Source: Kappaphycus alvarezii (lineage: Eukaryota > Rhodophyta > Florideophyceae > Gigartinales > Solieriaceae). From it: 64,000 nt of DNA. Every line of letters starts with the position of its first letter. The stretch's first letter is position 1. A model generated the notes under the pieces. The model was not told the DNA's origin. It saw only the letters and a program-made list of their open reading frames with translations, and made no database searches. Positions 21,397-33,109 of the stretch are shown here, piece after piece. Location of the stretch: positions 62,001 through 126,000 of the forward strand of contig NADL03000176.1 of assembly GCA_002205965.3 (NCBI GenBank). The letters are read 5' to 3'. Position numbers and translations under genes: made by a program.

Positions 21397-23520
21397 CTAA
21401 GCATCGTGCAGCCCTCCGAGGCCTAGAGATTTTATGCATTTTATGAATAGAATGCGACCAAGAGGCTTGGTGATATATCTGCTGGCATATCTGTAGAAGG
21501 TACGTGAAACAGTGAAACAATCTTTCGAGTCACAGCATCTCGGACAAAATGATATGATATGTCAATGTGCTTATTTCGCCTGTTCACTCCTTCGTTACCC
21601 GCAAACGCTATTGTACCAGCATTATCACACCCGATTGTAACTGTGCTGTCTTTCGACTTTCCCAGTGCGTCTGCAAGAAGGCACCTGAGCCAAGCTGCCT
21701 CTTTGCAAGCCTCACACAGTGCAATATACTCCGCTTCGCATGTGGATTTCGCAACGACCGTTTGTCTCCTAGACGACCAACTATAGCTCCCCCACACAGT
21801 TTGAACACATATCCACTGGTGTACTTTCTCGAGTCCAAGCAACCACCCCAGTCTGCATCGCTGAAGCCCTCTAGAGTTTGCACTGGGAGATTTCCATCTA
21901 GAACTACACCTAGTGAGAGCGTCCTTTGATATATCTCAGAACTCTTTGGCTGCTTGCCAGTGGTCCTCGCGAGGGTTCTCACAGTGTTGGGACAGTTTTC
22001 CCACCACATATGCAAGATCTGGACGTGACCATACCATAAGAAACATTAAGCAGCCAATGATCTGTCGAAATGGTACATCGCAATACGGGCTAGTTGACAT
22101 CTCAGGGTGTAATCCTTATTCCATCGGAGTCCGCACGGGATTACAACTGGCCATACCAAAACGTTTCAAAATGGACTTGACATACTCTGTATGCGAGATA
22201 TAGATCCGTCTAGGGACCCTTTTTCTACTTATTTCAAGCCCAATGCACTTTTTGGCCTCGCCTAAATCTTTCATCTCAAATCTCTTGTTCAGTTCACCTT
22301 TCATCCAGGTCACGGCTTTCAGGTCACTTCCCGCAAGAAGCAAGTCATCCACATATAGGGCAATCAGCATAACGCCTTTTTCTGATATGTTTGTATATAG
22401 ACAGGCGTCACTTCTCGTAGTCTTAGGAAGCCAAGCGTGTGAATAAGGAAATCGTCAATCTTTTTGTGCCATTGTCGACTCGCTTGCTTAAGACCATAGA
22501 TAGCCTTGAGAAGTTTGCAAACATGATTGGGCCTGGAAGAGTCAACGATATCTTCAGGCTGCTCCATATAAATATCCTCTTCTAAGTCACCGCTCAGAAA
22601 GGCCGTGACCACGTCCATTTGATGAAGCTCTAAATCGAAGTGGGCTACAATCGCCAACAACAATCGAATCGTTGTAAATTTGATCACCGGCGCAAAAGTC
22701 TCTGAGTAGCCAATCCCCTCAATTTGTTGAAAGCCCGCACAACCAGGCGACTTTTCCCTTTTGAGTCAACGTGCCGTTATCGTCCGGCATGTCCTTTACA
22801 GTAAATACCAGCGAGAAGTTAGAATATTGGCACCTTCCGATCGTGGCACTAGTGCCCAGGTTTTGTTTTTGCGTTGGGACTCTAGTCATTATCAATCGCT
22901 TTCTGCCAGAACTGTGGTTGTGGTCCACCCCGCCTCTTTAAAGGAGTTCGGTATGTTGATGTCGCCACAGGAAGTTGTGAATAAGCTGGTTCCCACCAGA
23001 CCTGTCCACCACTGTCGGGAGTGGGGCGTCGTGAACGAGTGGAGCGGCGAGGTTCCATATCTCCGGGACCAGCATCTTGCTCACCACTCACTTCTTCTGA
23101 TTGCAAAGTCTCATTAGTTGAGTCGGGCTCAATACCTTGACTTTGAAAGTTCTCAACCTCCGCAGGTGACCCTGCTTCAATGCCATGCTCATTATCACCA
23201 TTAGATGTTTCAGACTGAATTTCGTCAGTATTGGTCGCCTCCTCTGGGTCAACGTGCACGTCATTATCATCGGAAAAAATGTTCATCGTAAGAGCAAGCC
23301 CCTGGTCTCGACTCATCAAACTGCACATCCTGGAAAATAACAATGCGATGTAAGGTGTCATCCCAAATTTTGTAGGCCTTAGTTCCCGCGGATACCCAAC
23401 AAACATTCCCGTTGTTGCGCGGTCGTCAAGTTTACGCACCTCATTACCAGACACCTTGTACCAACATTGACATCCAAACACACGTAGGAGAGATACATCG
23501 GGCTTTTTCTCAATCCATAG
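21397..23520 (-). pseudogene. Element D: 3' part of copia pol (integrase tail, RT, RNase H)
   Basis: Matches family-1 pol from the integrase C-terminal region (KVSGNEVRKLDDRATTGMF) through RT (YVDD near 22330) to RNase H and the TAG at 21397. The 5' part, with gag, protease and integrase core, is missing: homology stops at 23520 inside the LWMKK/integrase region and TRIM-B sequence begins. D has no TRIM-A insertion and has more substitutions and indels than A-C (for example in 22740-23060). Confidence 0.88.
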
Positions 23521-24005
23521 GTCCTATAGGTGATAGGAATGAGGTGTAAGATGTCTGAGTCCTTACAACACTCTGTGGTCCCCTGAGTGAGGGGGAATGT
23601 TGAAATAGGCTGTGTATTCACTCAGTGCACCACTTGACATGCCAGCGCATGTCGCTTAGTGTCAATGTGTTTTTTTCTACACTGTTGAAATGGGCTGTGT
23701 ATTCACTTCAGTGCACCACTTGACATGCCAGCGCATGTGGCTTAGTGGTCAATGTGTTTTTCTACATGGTAGCATCGCGGTTCGAGCCCCGCAAGTGGTT
23801 GCATTGGTGAAATTTTAATTTGTGTGTTTTCAGGCATTGCTTACTGTCCTATACATGATAGGAATGAGGTGTAAGATGTCTGAGTCCTTACAGCATCCTG
23901 TGGTCCCCTGAGTGAGGGGGGGTGTTGAAATGGGCTGTGTGTTCACTCAGTGCACCACTTGACATGCCAGCACATGTGCTTAGTAGTCGATGTGTTTTTC
24001 TTACA
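23521..24005 (+). mobile_element. TRIM-B miniature LTR element cluster
   Basis: Order: partial core (23521-23597), LTR-a (23598-23681), LTR-b (23683-23766), core (23767-23922), LTR-c (23923-24005). LTRs are 83-84 bp, starting TGTTGAAATRGGCTGTG and ending in CTACA or TTACA. The core starts TGGTAGCATCGCG, a possible conventional primer site at a tRNA 3' end, and ends with the purine tract GAGTGAGGGGGGG. An A-box-like TGGCTTAGTGG (23738-23748) and B-box-like GGTTCGAGCCC (23779-23789) are 30 nt apart. No coding capacity. The cluster sits exactly at the D/E inversion junction. Confidence 0.85.
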
Positions 24006-24588
24006 CTAAAGACTCATATTCCCAAAAGCTGTTACTGACGATCACTTCCATTTTTGTGCCTGCTTTTGCGGGGTTTGTGGCTAGACTCGAATTAGCCCTG
24101 GTTGCCCGAGTGCCCAGGGCTGCGACAGTTAGACTTTGCCAATCTGTGGGGAGGACAGTTGTGGAATTGATCGAAGTACTCGAGCCAGAAGGACCGCCGC
24201 CAAAGACGCTCGCGCTTCCTCGTCTAGGGAAAGGTATAGGATCCCTCGTAAGTCAGTACCTCTGGATAAGCCAATAAAGAAAGTTCAACGCCTCTCGCAA
24301 AGAAAGCTAAAGCCCTCGCGCGATCGAGTTGCCAAGAAGGAACTAAAGGCTAAACGAAGAGTTCCGCCGAGGAACAAAGAGGTACTGCAAGCTCTGTGAT
24401 ATTAGCTGCAATAGCGCACAGACATTCTACGATCACATCAATTCTAAGGTCATAGGACTAGAGAGAAAAACAAGAAAAAGACCCCTAGGTGTACTGCTTG
24501 TGATAGAGCGTTCGATTTCCACGAGGTTTTCAAGCGTCTCGAGAACGGGAAGGAACACTTGAAAGTAGTTTTGTCCCAGAGAATTTAA
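24006..24588 (+). pseudogene. ORF1 exon 2 remnant of element E
   Basis: Retains the end of the predicted intron (GTTACTGACGATCAC, then TTTGTGGCTAG with an altered acceptor) and all of exon 2 with several indels. One lies in the basic region (SAKKAK read as SQRKLK). Finger 1 lost its frame by an extra A after RNK, and a G is lost from AAGGGTCAT near 24447. Finger 2 has one Cys-Cys pair and shows RH changed to RL. Not translatable as a unit. Confidence 0.8.
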
Positions 24589-24746
24589 AGAGATCCATTT
24601 GTTTGTTTGAAGCGACGTCTTTGGCCTTTGCTTTAGTTTAGAGTTCGTGTGCTGTGCTCTTATAGAGGTGGGCTTGCCACTACAAGGGACTATCGGTCCC
24701 GGCTTGGGATCTTCGAACAGAACATTAGCACCTCTAGAATATTGCA

Positions 24747-27700
24747 ATGAGTAGCGGAGAAGATCAAGGAGGAGGATCGATGAAGATCGAAAAGCTCACG
24801 GATACCAATTTCTACGTGTGGAAAACAGAAGATTCAGCTCCTGTTGGCCCTTCGCGATGTGGAACAGTATATTACTGATGGCACCGTTCCTGAAGATGAA
24901 CAATCTTCCACTTACAAGGCATGGAAGCAAGGCGATCGAAAGGCCCGGGCCATCATCGGCCTGTCGCTGTCTGATGATCACCTGGATCATGTGAGAGATG
25001 CTGTCACAGCTAAAGAAATGTGGGACGCCTCTGGAATTTTTTGAGCGCCACACATTACTAAATAAGCTGGCGGCCCGGAGAGACTTCTACAAGGTCACCA
25101 TGCTAGACAATGAGAAAGTTTTGCCATACATAGGACGTGTGCGACACCTAGCAGCTCGCTTAAAGTCAATGGGAGTCATCATTGATGACAAGGAAATGGC
25201 TATGGCAGTTCTCAATGGTCTTCCGCAGAGGTTTCAAAATCTCATTGTAGCGCTTGACGCTCTTGGATCCGAAGATAACACGTTCGGAGTAGAATATGTA
25301 AAAAGTCGCCTGCTCCAAGAGGAGCAACGTGCATCGATGAGCTTACTAGAAGGCAGAATCCGCCAAGTTCTGCTCTTATTGGGCACATCCCTGAGGCAAG
25401 GCGTGTTTCGACTTTGACATGCACCAACTGTGGTCACAATGGACACTCCGCTGCCCGCTGCTGGGGAAAGGACATCAACGGAAGGCGACCACCGCCACCT
25501 GACCGGTTCCTACGTAGACAGTCACAGAAGCCTACTGCGATGATTGCTCAAGAGCAAGAAGATCTGGAAATTAATGAAGTCGAGTACATATGTCTGATGA
25601 ACAAGGTAGATAACTCTGGTATCAACATAACCTCAAACACTTGGCTTATCGACTCTGGATGCTCCGCGCACATGACATTTGACAAGAGACTGTTCTCCGA
25701 CTACAGGGAGGTCTCAAACAGCCGCGTAGAAATGGGAACAAAAGCGTGTGCAGTAGTAGCTGGAGTCGGGACCGTCCCCATTACGCTTTTAGTGAGCGGA
25801 GTTCAAAAGTCATGCAAGCTCACCAATGTGCTGCACGTTCCAAGCTTTGCTTTTTCCCTAATCTCTGTACGTAAGATGGTCGATAATGGATTTGACGTTG
25901 AGTTCGTTCGTGACAAGTGCACTGTGAAGAGGAGTGACTGCATCGTGGCTACTGCCACAAGTCGAGGAGAGCTGTATGTGCTTGACACATGTAACGAGGT
26001 TCATTCGGCGCACAAAGCCTCTTTGAAGACATGGCATGAAAGATTGGCCCACGTTCACACTCAAGGAATATTGTCCATGGCTCGTAAGAACGTGGTAAGT
26101 GGACTTCATATCTCCTCTTCAGATATAACAAGAGACGCTAGCTCATCTTCTGACTGTGAATCTGTGACATGTGATGCGTGTGTGTTAGGAAAAGCAACTC
26201 GTGCTGTGATTCCTAAACAGCGCTCTGGAGGCAGGGCCAAACATTTGCTAGACTTGGTCCATTCGGACGTCTGCGGCCCACTCCAAGTACAGTCAGTAGG
26301 TGGTGCTAGATACTTTGTCACTTTTATCGATGACCACTCAAACTGGAGTGTTGTCTATCCGATGAAGAGTAAAGATGAAACGTTCCATTTTTATCAGAAG
26401 TTTGCCCAATATGCCTTCACACACACTGGTCAACGCGTGAAAGTGCTTCGATCTGATCGTGGAGGAGAGTATCTTTCTTCAGAGTTCCAATCCTTTCTAT
26501 CGTCACAAGGAACTGTTCATCAAACGACCGCTGCATACACACCTGAACAGAATGGTGTGGCAGAACGGCTCAATCGTACCCTGATTGATCTCGTCAGGTC
26601 TATGCTGTCCCATATGAAGGTTCCGAAAGCTTTCTGGGCTGAAGCTCTTGATAACGCAGTTTACGTTCGCAATCGTGTCACGACAAGAGCTTTGGGTGGT
26701 CTCGTTACTCCATTTCACCTATGGATGAAGAAAAAGCCCGATGTATCTCACCTACGTGTGTTTGGATGTCAATGCTGGTACAAGGTGCCTGGTAATGAGG
26801 TGCGTAAACTTGACGACCGCGCAACAACGGGAATGTTTGTTGGGTATCCGCCGGGAACTAAGGCCTACAAAATTTGGGATGACAATTTACATCGCATTGT
26901 TATTTCCAGGGATGTGCAGTTCGATGAGTCGAGACCAGGGGCTTGCTCTTACGATGAACATTTTTCCGATGATAATGACGTGGACGTTGACCCAGTGGAG
27001 GCGACCGATACTGACGAAATTGAGTCTGAAATCTAATGGTGATAATGAACATGGCATTGAAACAGGGTCACCGGCGGAGGTTGAGAACTTTCAAAGTCAA
27101 GGTATTGAGCCCGACTCAACTAATGAGACTTTGCAACCAGAAGAAGTGAGTGGTGAGCAAGATGCTGGTCCCGGCGATGTGGAACCTCGCCGCTCCACTC
27201 GTTCACGACGCCCACCCCGACAGTGGTGGACAGGCCTGGTGGGAACCAGCTTACTCACACCTTCCTGTGGCGACATCAACATACCGAACTCCTTTAAAGA
27301 GGCGATGGGTGGACCACAACCACAGTTCTGGCAGAAAGCGATTGATAAGGAGCTAGAGTCCCAACGCAAAAACAAAACCTGGGCACTAGTTCCACGATCG
27401 GAAGGTGCCAATATTCTAACTTCTCGCTGGGTATTTACTGTAAAGGACATGCCGGACGATAACGGCACGTTGACTCAAAAGGGAAAAGGTCGCCTGGTTG
27501 TGCGGGGCTTTCAACAAATTGAGGGGATTGATTACTCAGAGACTTTTGCGCCGGTGATCAAATTTACAACGATTCGATTGTTGTTGGCGATTGTAGCCCA
27601 CTTCGATTTAGAGCTTCATCAAATGGACGTGGTCACGGCCTTTCTGAACGGTGACTTAGAAGAGGATATTTATATGGAGCAGCCTGAAGGTATCGTTGAC

Positions 27701-28846
27701 TCTTCCAGGCCCAATCATGTTTGCAAACTTCTCAAGGCTATCTATGGTCTTAAGCAAGCGAGTCGACAATGGCACAAAAAGATTGACGATTTCCTTATTC
27801 ACACGCTTGGCTTCAAGACTACGAGAAGTGACGCCTGTCTATATACAAACATATCAGAAAAAGGCGTTATGCTGATTGCCCTATATGTGGATGACTTGCT
27901 TCTTGCGGGAAGTGACCTGAAAGCCGTGACCTGGATGAAAGGTGAACTGAACAAGAGATTTGAGATGAAAGATTTAGGCGAGGCCAAAAAGTGCATTGGG
28001 CTTGAAATAAGTAGAAAAAGGGTCCCTAGACGGATCTATATCTCGCAGACAGAGTATGCCAAGTCCATTTTGAAACGTTTTGGTATGGCCAGTTGCAATC
28101 CCGTGAGGACTCCGATGGAACAAGGATTACACCCTGAGATGTCAACTAGCCCGTATTGCGATGTACCATATCGACAGATCATTGGCTGCTTAATGTTTCT
28201 TATGGTAGGGTCACGTCCAGATCTTGCATATGTGGTGGGAAAACTGTCCCAACACTGTGAGAACCCTCGCGAGGACCACTGGCAAGCAGCCAAACGAGTT
28301 CTGAGATATATCAAAGGAACGCTCTCACTAGGTGTAATTCTAGATGGAAATCTCCCAGTGCAAACTCTAGAGGGCTTCAGCGATGCAGACTGGGGTGGTT
28401 GCTTGGACTCGAGAAAGTCCACCAGTGGATATGTGTTCAAACTGTGTGGGGGAGCTATTAGTTGGTCATCTAGGAGACAAACGGTCGTTGCGAAATCCAC
28501 ATGCGAAGCGGAGTATATTGCACTGTGTGAGGCTTGCAAAGAGGCAGCTTGGCTCAGGTGCCTTCTTGCAGACGCATTGGGAAAGTCGAAAGACAGCACA
28601 GTTACAATCGGGTGTGATAATGCTGGTACAATAGCGTTTGCGGGTAACGAAGGAGTGAACAGGCGAAATAAGCACATTGACATATCATATCATTTTGTCC
28701 GAGATGCTGTGACTCGAAAGATTGTTTCACTGTTTCACGTACCTTCTACAGATATGCCAGCAGATATACTCACCAAGCCTCTTGGTCGCATTCAATTCAT
28801 ACAATGCATAAAATCTCTAGGCCTCGGAGAGCTGCACGATGCTTAG
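24747..28846 (+). pseudogene. Copia gag-PR-IN-RT-RNaseH polyprotein, element E (most complete copy)
   Basis: Ty1/copia polyprotein of about 1366 codons, ATG at 24747, TAG at 28844-28846. Approximate codon positions: UBN2 gag 12-215, CCHC knuckle 224-237, protease DSG 301, pre-integrase HERLAH 429 and CDAC 476, integrase D 505, D 569, E 600, RT from about 894 with YVDD 1046, RNase H DADW 1212 and CEAEY, last residues LGELHDA. Copia order (IN before RT) is clear. Frames break near 24832 (extra A), 25028, 25340 and 27030 (AC missing against F); otherwise 25414-27036 and 26741-28846 are long and open. Subfamily residues KKKPDVSHL, VKVLRSD, GRIQFIQC are shared with F only. Confidence 0.93.
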
Positions 28847-28857
28847 GTCATGTAATC

Positions 28858-28865
28858 GAGGGGGG
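28858..28865 (+). promoter_or_regulatory. Polypurine tract of element E
   Basis: GAGGGGGG directly before the LTR start TGTTGTTG, 12 nt after the pol stop. Confidence 0.85.
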
Positions 28866-30086
28866 TGTTGTTGATTTGGCAAGACGATCACATGACCCCA
28901 CATCGGTGCCAAACCTCATAAGAGGCATGAGGCATGTTCCACGTGTACACATGCACACGTGTCGAATGAAGGGTGGCGCTAAGGCATTCCGGAAGAAATC
29001 CAAAGTTCCCAGGGACGAAAGTACGATTTTGAGAGATCAGCGATTTAGAGGGCAAAATGTTGTTTATGGGGTGATTTTACGTAGGGTAGGGTACTATAAG
29101 TGATGAGTATACTGTATGAGAGATATGCTGAGGAAAGCTATGTACACGTGTACGTGGTGGCAGTTGTGTATGTGATGTACACGTGGTACAGCTAAGAGAA
29201 GAAACCTTTTGTGCAGTGTTGTACACGTACTGTACTAGTGCCAAATGAGGAACTGTACTTCGCACTGTACATCGTAATATACCAAGTACTGTACTCCTTA
29301 CTATACCTGAGTTTGTACAGTAGGAATCAATTATGGCAATACTGTCATGACTGCTAGAAAGAGGTATTTGATTTTATATTATGTATGAGGATTCTAGTTA
29401 TGATTAAGGGTTTTATCCAGCTGCATCCAAAAATCGGTTATGTGATTTCATCATATGTATGAGGTTTCTAGTTATGATATTGGTTTTAGCTGCATCCAAA
29501 AATCAGTTATGTGATTCCATCATACGTATGTGGTTTCTAGTTATGATATTGGTTTGTACAACTGCATCCAAAAATCAGTTATGTGATTCCATCATACGTA
29601 TGTGGTTTCTAGTTATGATATTGGTTTGTACAACTGCATCCAAAAATCAGTTATGTGATTCCATCATATGTATGAGGTTCGTAATTATGATGAAGATTGG
29701 ACCGACTGCATCCAAAAATCAGTTATGTGATTCTATTTACGTATGACGGATTGAGTCCGTTATTTTGGCACAAGGGAATTCGTTTCCGGTAAGTCTGCAA
29801 AATAAGGTACTGTATTGATGTGTGTATTGGGCCAACCTATTTACACAAATTTGTCAACTTTGGAAGCAGTTCCAAATTTGCCCCTAATGACTGTTATCAC
29901 CGGGCCAAGATCTTGAAATCCGCTCAAATGGCTCAGTTTGTGGGATTCTGTTAGTGGACGCAGTGAGTTAGAAAGTAGTTGTAGGTTGTACTAAGGCCAG
30001 GATTTTAGAGTTCCGAGTAAATTCTGGGTAGCCAAGCCCGCAACTTCATCCGTCCAGCAAAGTCCTTCACTCTCCGATTCCCATTA
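28866..30086 (+). repeat. Family-1 LTR, 3' LTR of element E
   Basis: 1221 bp, TGTTGTTG to CCCATTA, with only about four to five 72-bp units (29440-29740), the shortest array among complete copies. The next bases AAAAGGTCC start non-family sequence. Confidence 0.93.
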
Positions 30087-30474
30087 AAAAGGTCCTCTTC
30101 GCATCTTGAGATCTTCATTTACCAATCGTCCAACCTTTGTCTTCCCAAAAAAAATTCTGAATATCTTTTTCCTTTATGAATCCAAATTCACTGTGCAACT
30201 CCATTTTCTTTTTATGTTTGAATATTTGGTCCTCCCTTTTCAAAGAGACGCCTTTCAATTCGTGGTCACTTCGCCTCCCAAATTCAGTTCCGATATTTTG
30301 CCCCTATTTAAAGTGCTATAGCATTTTCGCTGAAGCATCACTCCTACCACAACATTTGATAAGCTGATTACCCTTTCTGTCAACATCCGAACCACGCTCA
30401 CCCCTTTTCCAGAAATAAGACGTCAAATTGCCCCTCTGTCCCTATCTCCAAAAACCGCCCTTCCCGTCACATCA
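30087..30474 (+). other. Unassigned sequence after element E
   Basis: No repeat family or coding domain recognised. It is T- and C-rich with short ORFs only. It may hold a 5' untranslated region for the acidic frame that follows, but nothing shows this directly. Confidence 0.4.
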
Positions 30475-31099
30475 ATGGCCTCCGTCTCGCCGCCTACGGG
30501 CCAACCGATGCCGACGACTACATCTGGCGGCAAACTAAGAAGAAAATCATCGAGTTCGTTCGCCGCCTCTTCATAGAAGAAGAGGCGAGAGAGGTAAGTG
30601 AGGATGAGACTGAGAAAGTTTAGGAGGAGAGCGTGGAGTCCTTCGAGGAATGGTTAGCCCTGAGCTAGTGTATGAGACTCAGGAGAAGGATGGGGAGAAA
30701 GAGGAGGAAGAGGAGGAAGAGGAGGAAGAGGAGAAAAGGAGAAAGAGGAGAAAGAAGAGGAAGAGGAAGTAGAGGAGGAAAAGAATGATGAGGAGGAAGA
30801 GGAGGAAGAGGAGGAAGAGGTGGAAGAGGAGGAAGAGGAGGAAGAGGAGGACCAGGTCGAGGACGAGGTGGATGAGGGAACAGAGGGCATGGAAAGTGTT
30901 GGACTGGTGGGGCCTGGACTGGAGGGTATGGAAAAGTGGTGCCGACGCTGGAACGGATGGAGATATTTTTAGTTGTTTAGATATATCCCAGGTGGGAATA
31001 GAGTGCTATGAGCCGGTCGCAGATATTTGTGGGGACTGCTTGGACAGCATGGATATTTCAGAGGAGTTGGTTGGATCTGATGTGGAGAATGGGAAATAA
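30475..31099 (+). pseudogene. Acidic Glu-rich coding remnant, function unknown
   Basis: Not recognised. One frame begins INGLRLAAYGPTDADDYIW and KKIIEFVRRLFIEEEAREV (30470-30600), which looks coding. It is followed, with frame changes and stops, by a long Glu-rich stretch over the GAGGAA repeat (30690-30870) and an acidic C-terminal piece, GADAGTDGDIFSCLDISQVG through DISEELVGSDVENGK, to the TAA at 31097-31099. Frames switch near 30620, 30735 and 30935, so it is either a decayed gene, a gene with introns, or a frame damaged by indels in the repeat. It could be a host gene caught between elements or an extra ORF of one. Confidence 0.35.
30690..30870 (+). repeat. GAGGAA polypurine microsatellite
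   Basis: About 180 nt almost purely purine on the plus strand, built on GAGGAAGAG units with drift. It encodes poly-Glu in one frame. Long purine runs of this type can form triplexes or stall polymerases. Confidence 0.9.
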
Positions 31100-31114
31100 G
31101 AGGAGCTCATTGCT

Positions 31115-31539
31115 TGTTAGTTTCTTAAGTATCTTTTGTTTAGAGTATGTCATCCACAAAAACTGTTTGTATGCATTTCCTGGTACCTTGTGTATTTATG
31201 TTCGGACTTTAGGGATAGCCAAAAGTCTATATAAGCTGATTAATCTGCTTTCTCATAGAGAGGTCAAGCAAGTTGGCAGACAACTCCAATTCAAGTCCCG
31301 AGTAGTAGGAAGTTGAGGGTCAACTTCAGACCCAAGAACCTTTTTCCTACGCTGCTCACAGAGCATCAGTAGTAGACCCTGCCCTTTCGTACTTGCTTGT
31401 AGCCCTCTCAACTCTCTTCTATATACACTCCTTCTTGCTCGTTCAACTATACCACGGTAGCACTTTTGTCGCTTGCAACACCTCCTTCTTGGGGTAGTTG
31501 GTTCTGAATATCTCTTTTCCCGACGATTTTCCCGTATCA
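31115..31539 (+). repeat. Candidate 5' LTR of the Ty3/gypsy element
   Basis: Begins TGTTAGTTTC and ends GTATCA. Contains a good TATA box, TATATAAG (31228-31235). It is followed two bases later by TGGTACTCTTG (31542-), a plausible primer site beginning TGG, and 85 nt later by the gag ATG. Without the 3' LTR the exact ends cannot be confirmed. Confidence 0.4.
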
Positions 31540-31867
31540 ATTGGTACTCTTGTGGAGGGGTTGCCCAGAGGTATTCGAGTTGAGCAGTATTAGGGAACAC
31601 TTCGGGGGGATTTCTTTGTTGTAATCATGAATCTCAACGCTGCTCGTATGATGTTCACAGGGGGCAAGAATGTGTTGAAATGGGCTGTGTGTTCACTCAG
31701 TGCACCACTTGACATGCCAGCGCATGTGGCTTAGTGGTCGATGTGTTTTTCCTACATGGTAGCATCGCGAGTTCAAATGACAAAACTTGTTAGACTGATT
31801 GTGATGGGTAGTAAGGGGGAGCATAAATTAATGTAAAAAAAAAAAAAACAATGTGATCGAGGGGGAG

Positions 31868-33109
31868 TGTTGGAAAAGGGATAGAATGCATGCGATCCCA
31901 TGGTTTTTTAGTTGCCACCTGGACACGTGTACACTTGTAGCATGAAAAAGCGAGTTGCACCCTTCTTCTGTGTGTACACCTATGACACGTGTAAAATGGG
32001 CCAAATCGAAAGTTGCCTGGAACGAAAGCCCATTTTCGGGCAACTCAAAATCACGGCGCATTTTGCCATTTTTCAAACCACTTGGTATTCTGCCTCTGAT
32101 TGGCTGTTAGATACGCTTCCATACCACTCACATCGCTCCAAGTGGCGATATCTGAGCTGGTCATTGTGGAGCATTCTGACACTTTGCATGTTATGGTTGG
32201 TTGATGGTTTGTCTCTATTCTAGGCTCAAAGTACTGTACCCAGTGTGTCATACGTGTATTGTCTCCTATGTGGCATACGTGTATTGTCTCTCTCTGTCGT
32301 ACGTGTACAGTATTATAGGTGTCGTACGTGTACAAGTAACAGTGGTTTCTATATTTATCCTATAGTTGCCTGACTGGCTGCATACAGTTTACACTAGACT
32401 CATTATACTGGCTGCAATACAAATCACTCTTGCACAAGTATGCAGCCAAAGTATGTTGATGCAGCCACGTTGCTTTTACAGTATTGCACGTATAGCACGT
32501 AAGGCTTAATTCACGTTGAACGGCCTGCATGAGATTTACGTACTGTTACGTAACAACGTGAGACAAGTCCGCCAAAAATGTTTTCTACTCTTATGATATT
32601 TTAAGTTCCCGCCTTAAGTTCCCGCCTTTGGGTTCTGTTACAGGCCGAGAGATTACAGTTGCGTTGGCGGGTCACGTAAGGCATAATTCACGGGTTGACT
32701 GTTTTAGTGTACGTTTACGTAACAGAACATGCATGGCTAGCATGCACGCAATGTTACTTACGTTTTGAATATCGGTAATTATGAATTTCTCGCGCATGCA
32801 AATCAGGGATTCTGAGGCATCTCGGCTTGGGTAGGGTATAGGATCAACAAGATAGTGCTGCAAATGTAGATTTTGCTATTTTCATTTTGCTTTCACAAAG
32901 CCGGAAGTGAGTACCAGCAAACAGTATATAGTTGTAGTCTAATTGCTCACCCAAGTAAAGAAGAGGTACGGACTTGCCTTTGATTTCAACACCAACCTCA
33001 CCCTTGCCGTTCTATCTCCTTTCTGTTTCTTTTATCCATATACACTCTTTCCCTACTTCCCTTTTCATTCTCTCTCCTCATCCCTCATCATCCCCTGTTC
33101 CTTTCATCA
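31868..33109 (+). repeat. Copia family-3 LTR within the chimeric element
   Basis: 1242 bp, TGTTGGAAAAG to TTTCATCA, preceded by GATCGAGGGGGAG and followed by the primer site GGTTATGGGCCCAG (33110-33123). It contains ACGTGT palindromes, GTTACGTAAC, two tandem TTCCCGCC words (32605-32626) and a TATATAG (about 32924). About 95 percent like 38159-39391 by eye. Confidence 0.88.

Larger units (their letters stand above)
1..23520 (-). mobile_element. Tandem array of Ty1/copia family-1 elements A-B-C-D sharing LTRs
   Basis: Four family-1 copies lie head to tail on the minus strand. Internal domains A (1170-6526), B (7879-13236), C (14580-19936) and truncated D (21377-23520) are separated by single LTRs at 6527-7878, 13237-14579 and 19937-21376. 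Each single LTR is bordered on one side by a polypurine tract and on the other by a primer-binding site, so it serves as 3' LTR of one copy and 5' LTR of the next. The usual explanation is unequal recombination between LTRs or integration of a concatemer; an assembly artefact is the alternative. A, B and C carry the same TRIM insertion in pol and D does not. Confidence 0.9.
24006..30086 (+). mobile_element. Element E: 5'-truncated copia family-1 copy, plus strand
   Basis: Starts inside the ORF1 intron right after TRIM-B LTR-c, so the 5' LTR, primer site and ORF1 exon 1 are absent. It keeps ORF1 exon 2, gag-pol, the polypurine tract and one complete 3' LTR. It lies in inverted orientation to D, giving inverted repeats of about 2.1 kb (21397-23520 against about 26720-28846). 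Confidence 0.9.

Noticed and set aside
31253-31600. Minus-strand 115-codon frame rich in Arg
   Set aside because: Antisense to the candidate gypsy LTR and leader; no domain.
31834-31847. Poly-A run as evidence for a LINE or processed gene
   Set aside because: No LINE coding or target duplication around it; it lies within the chimeric TRIM unit.
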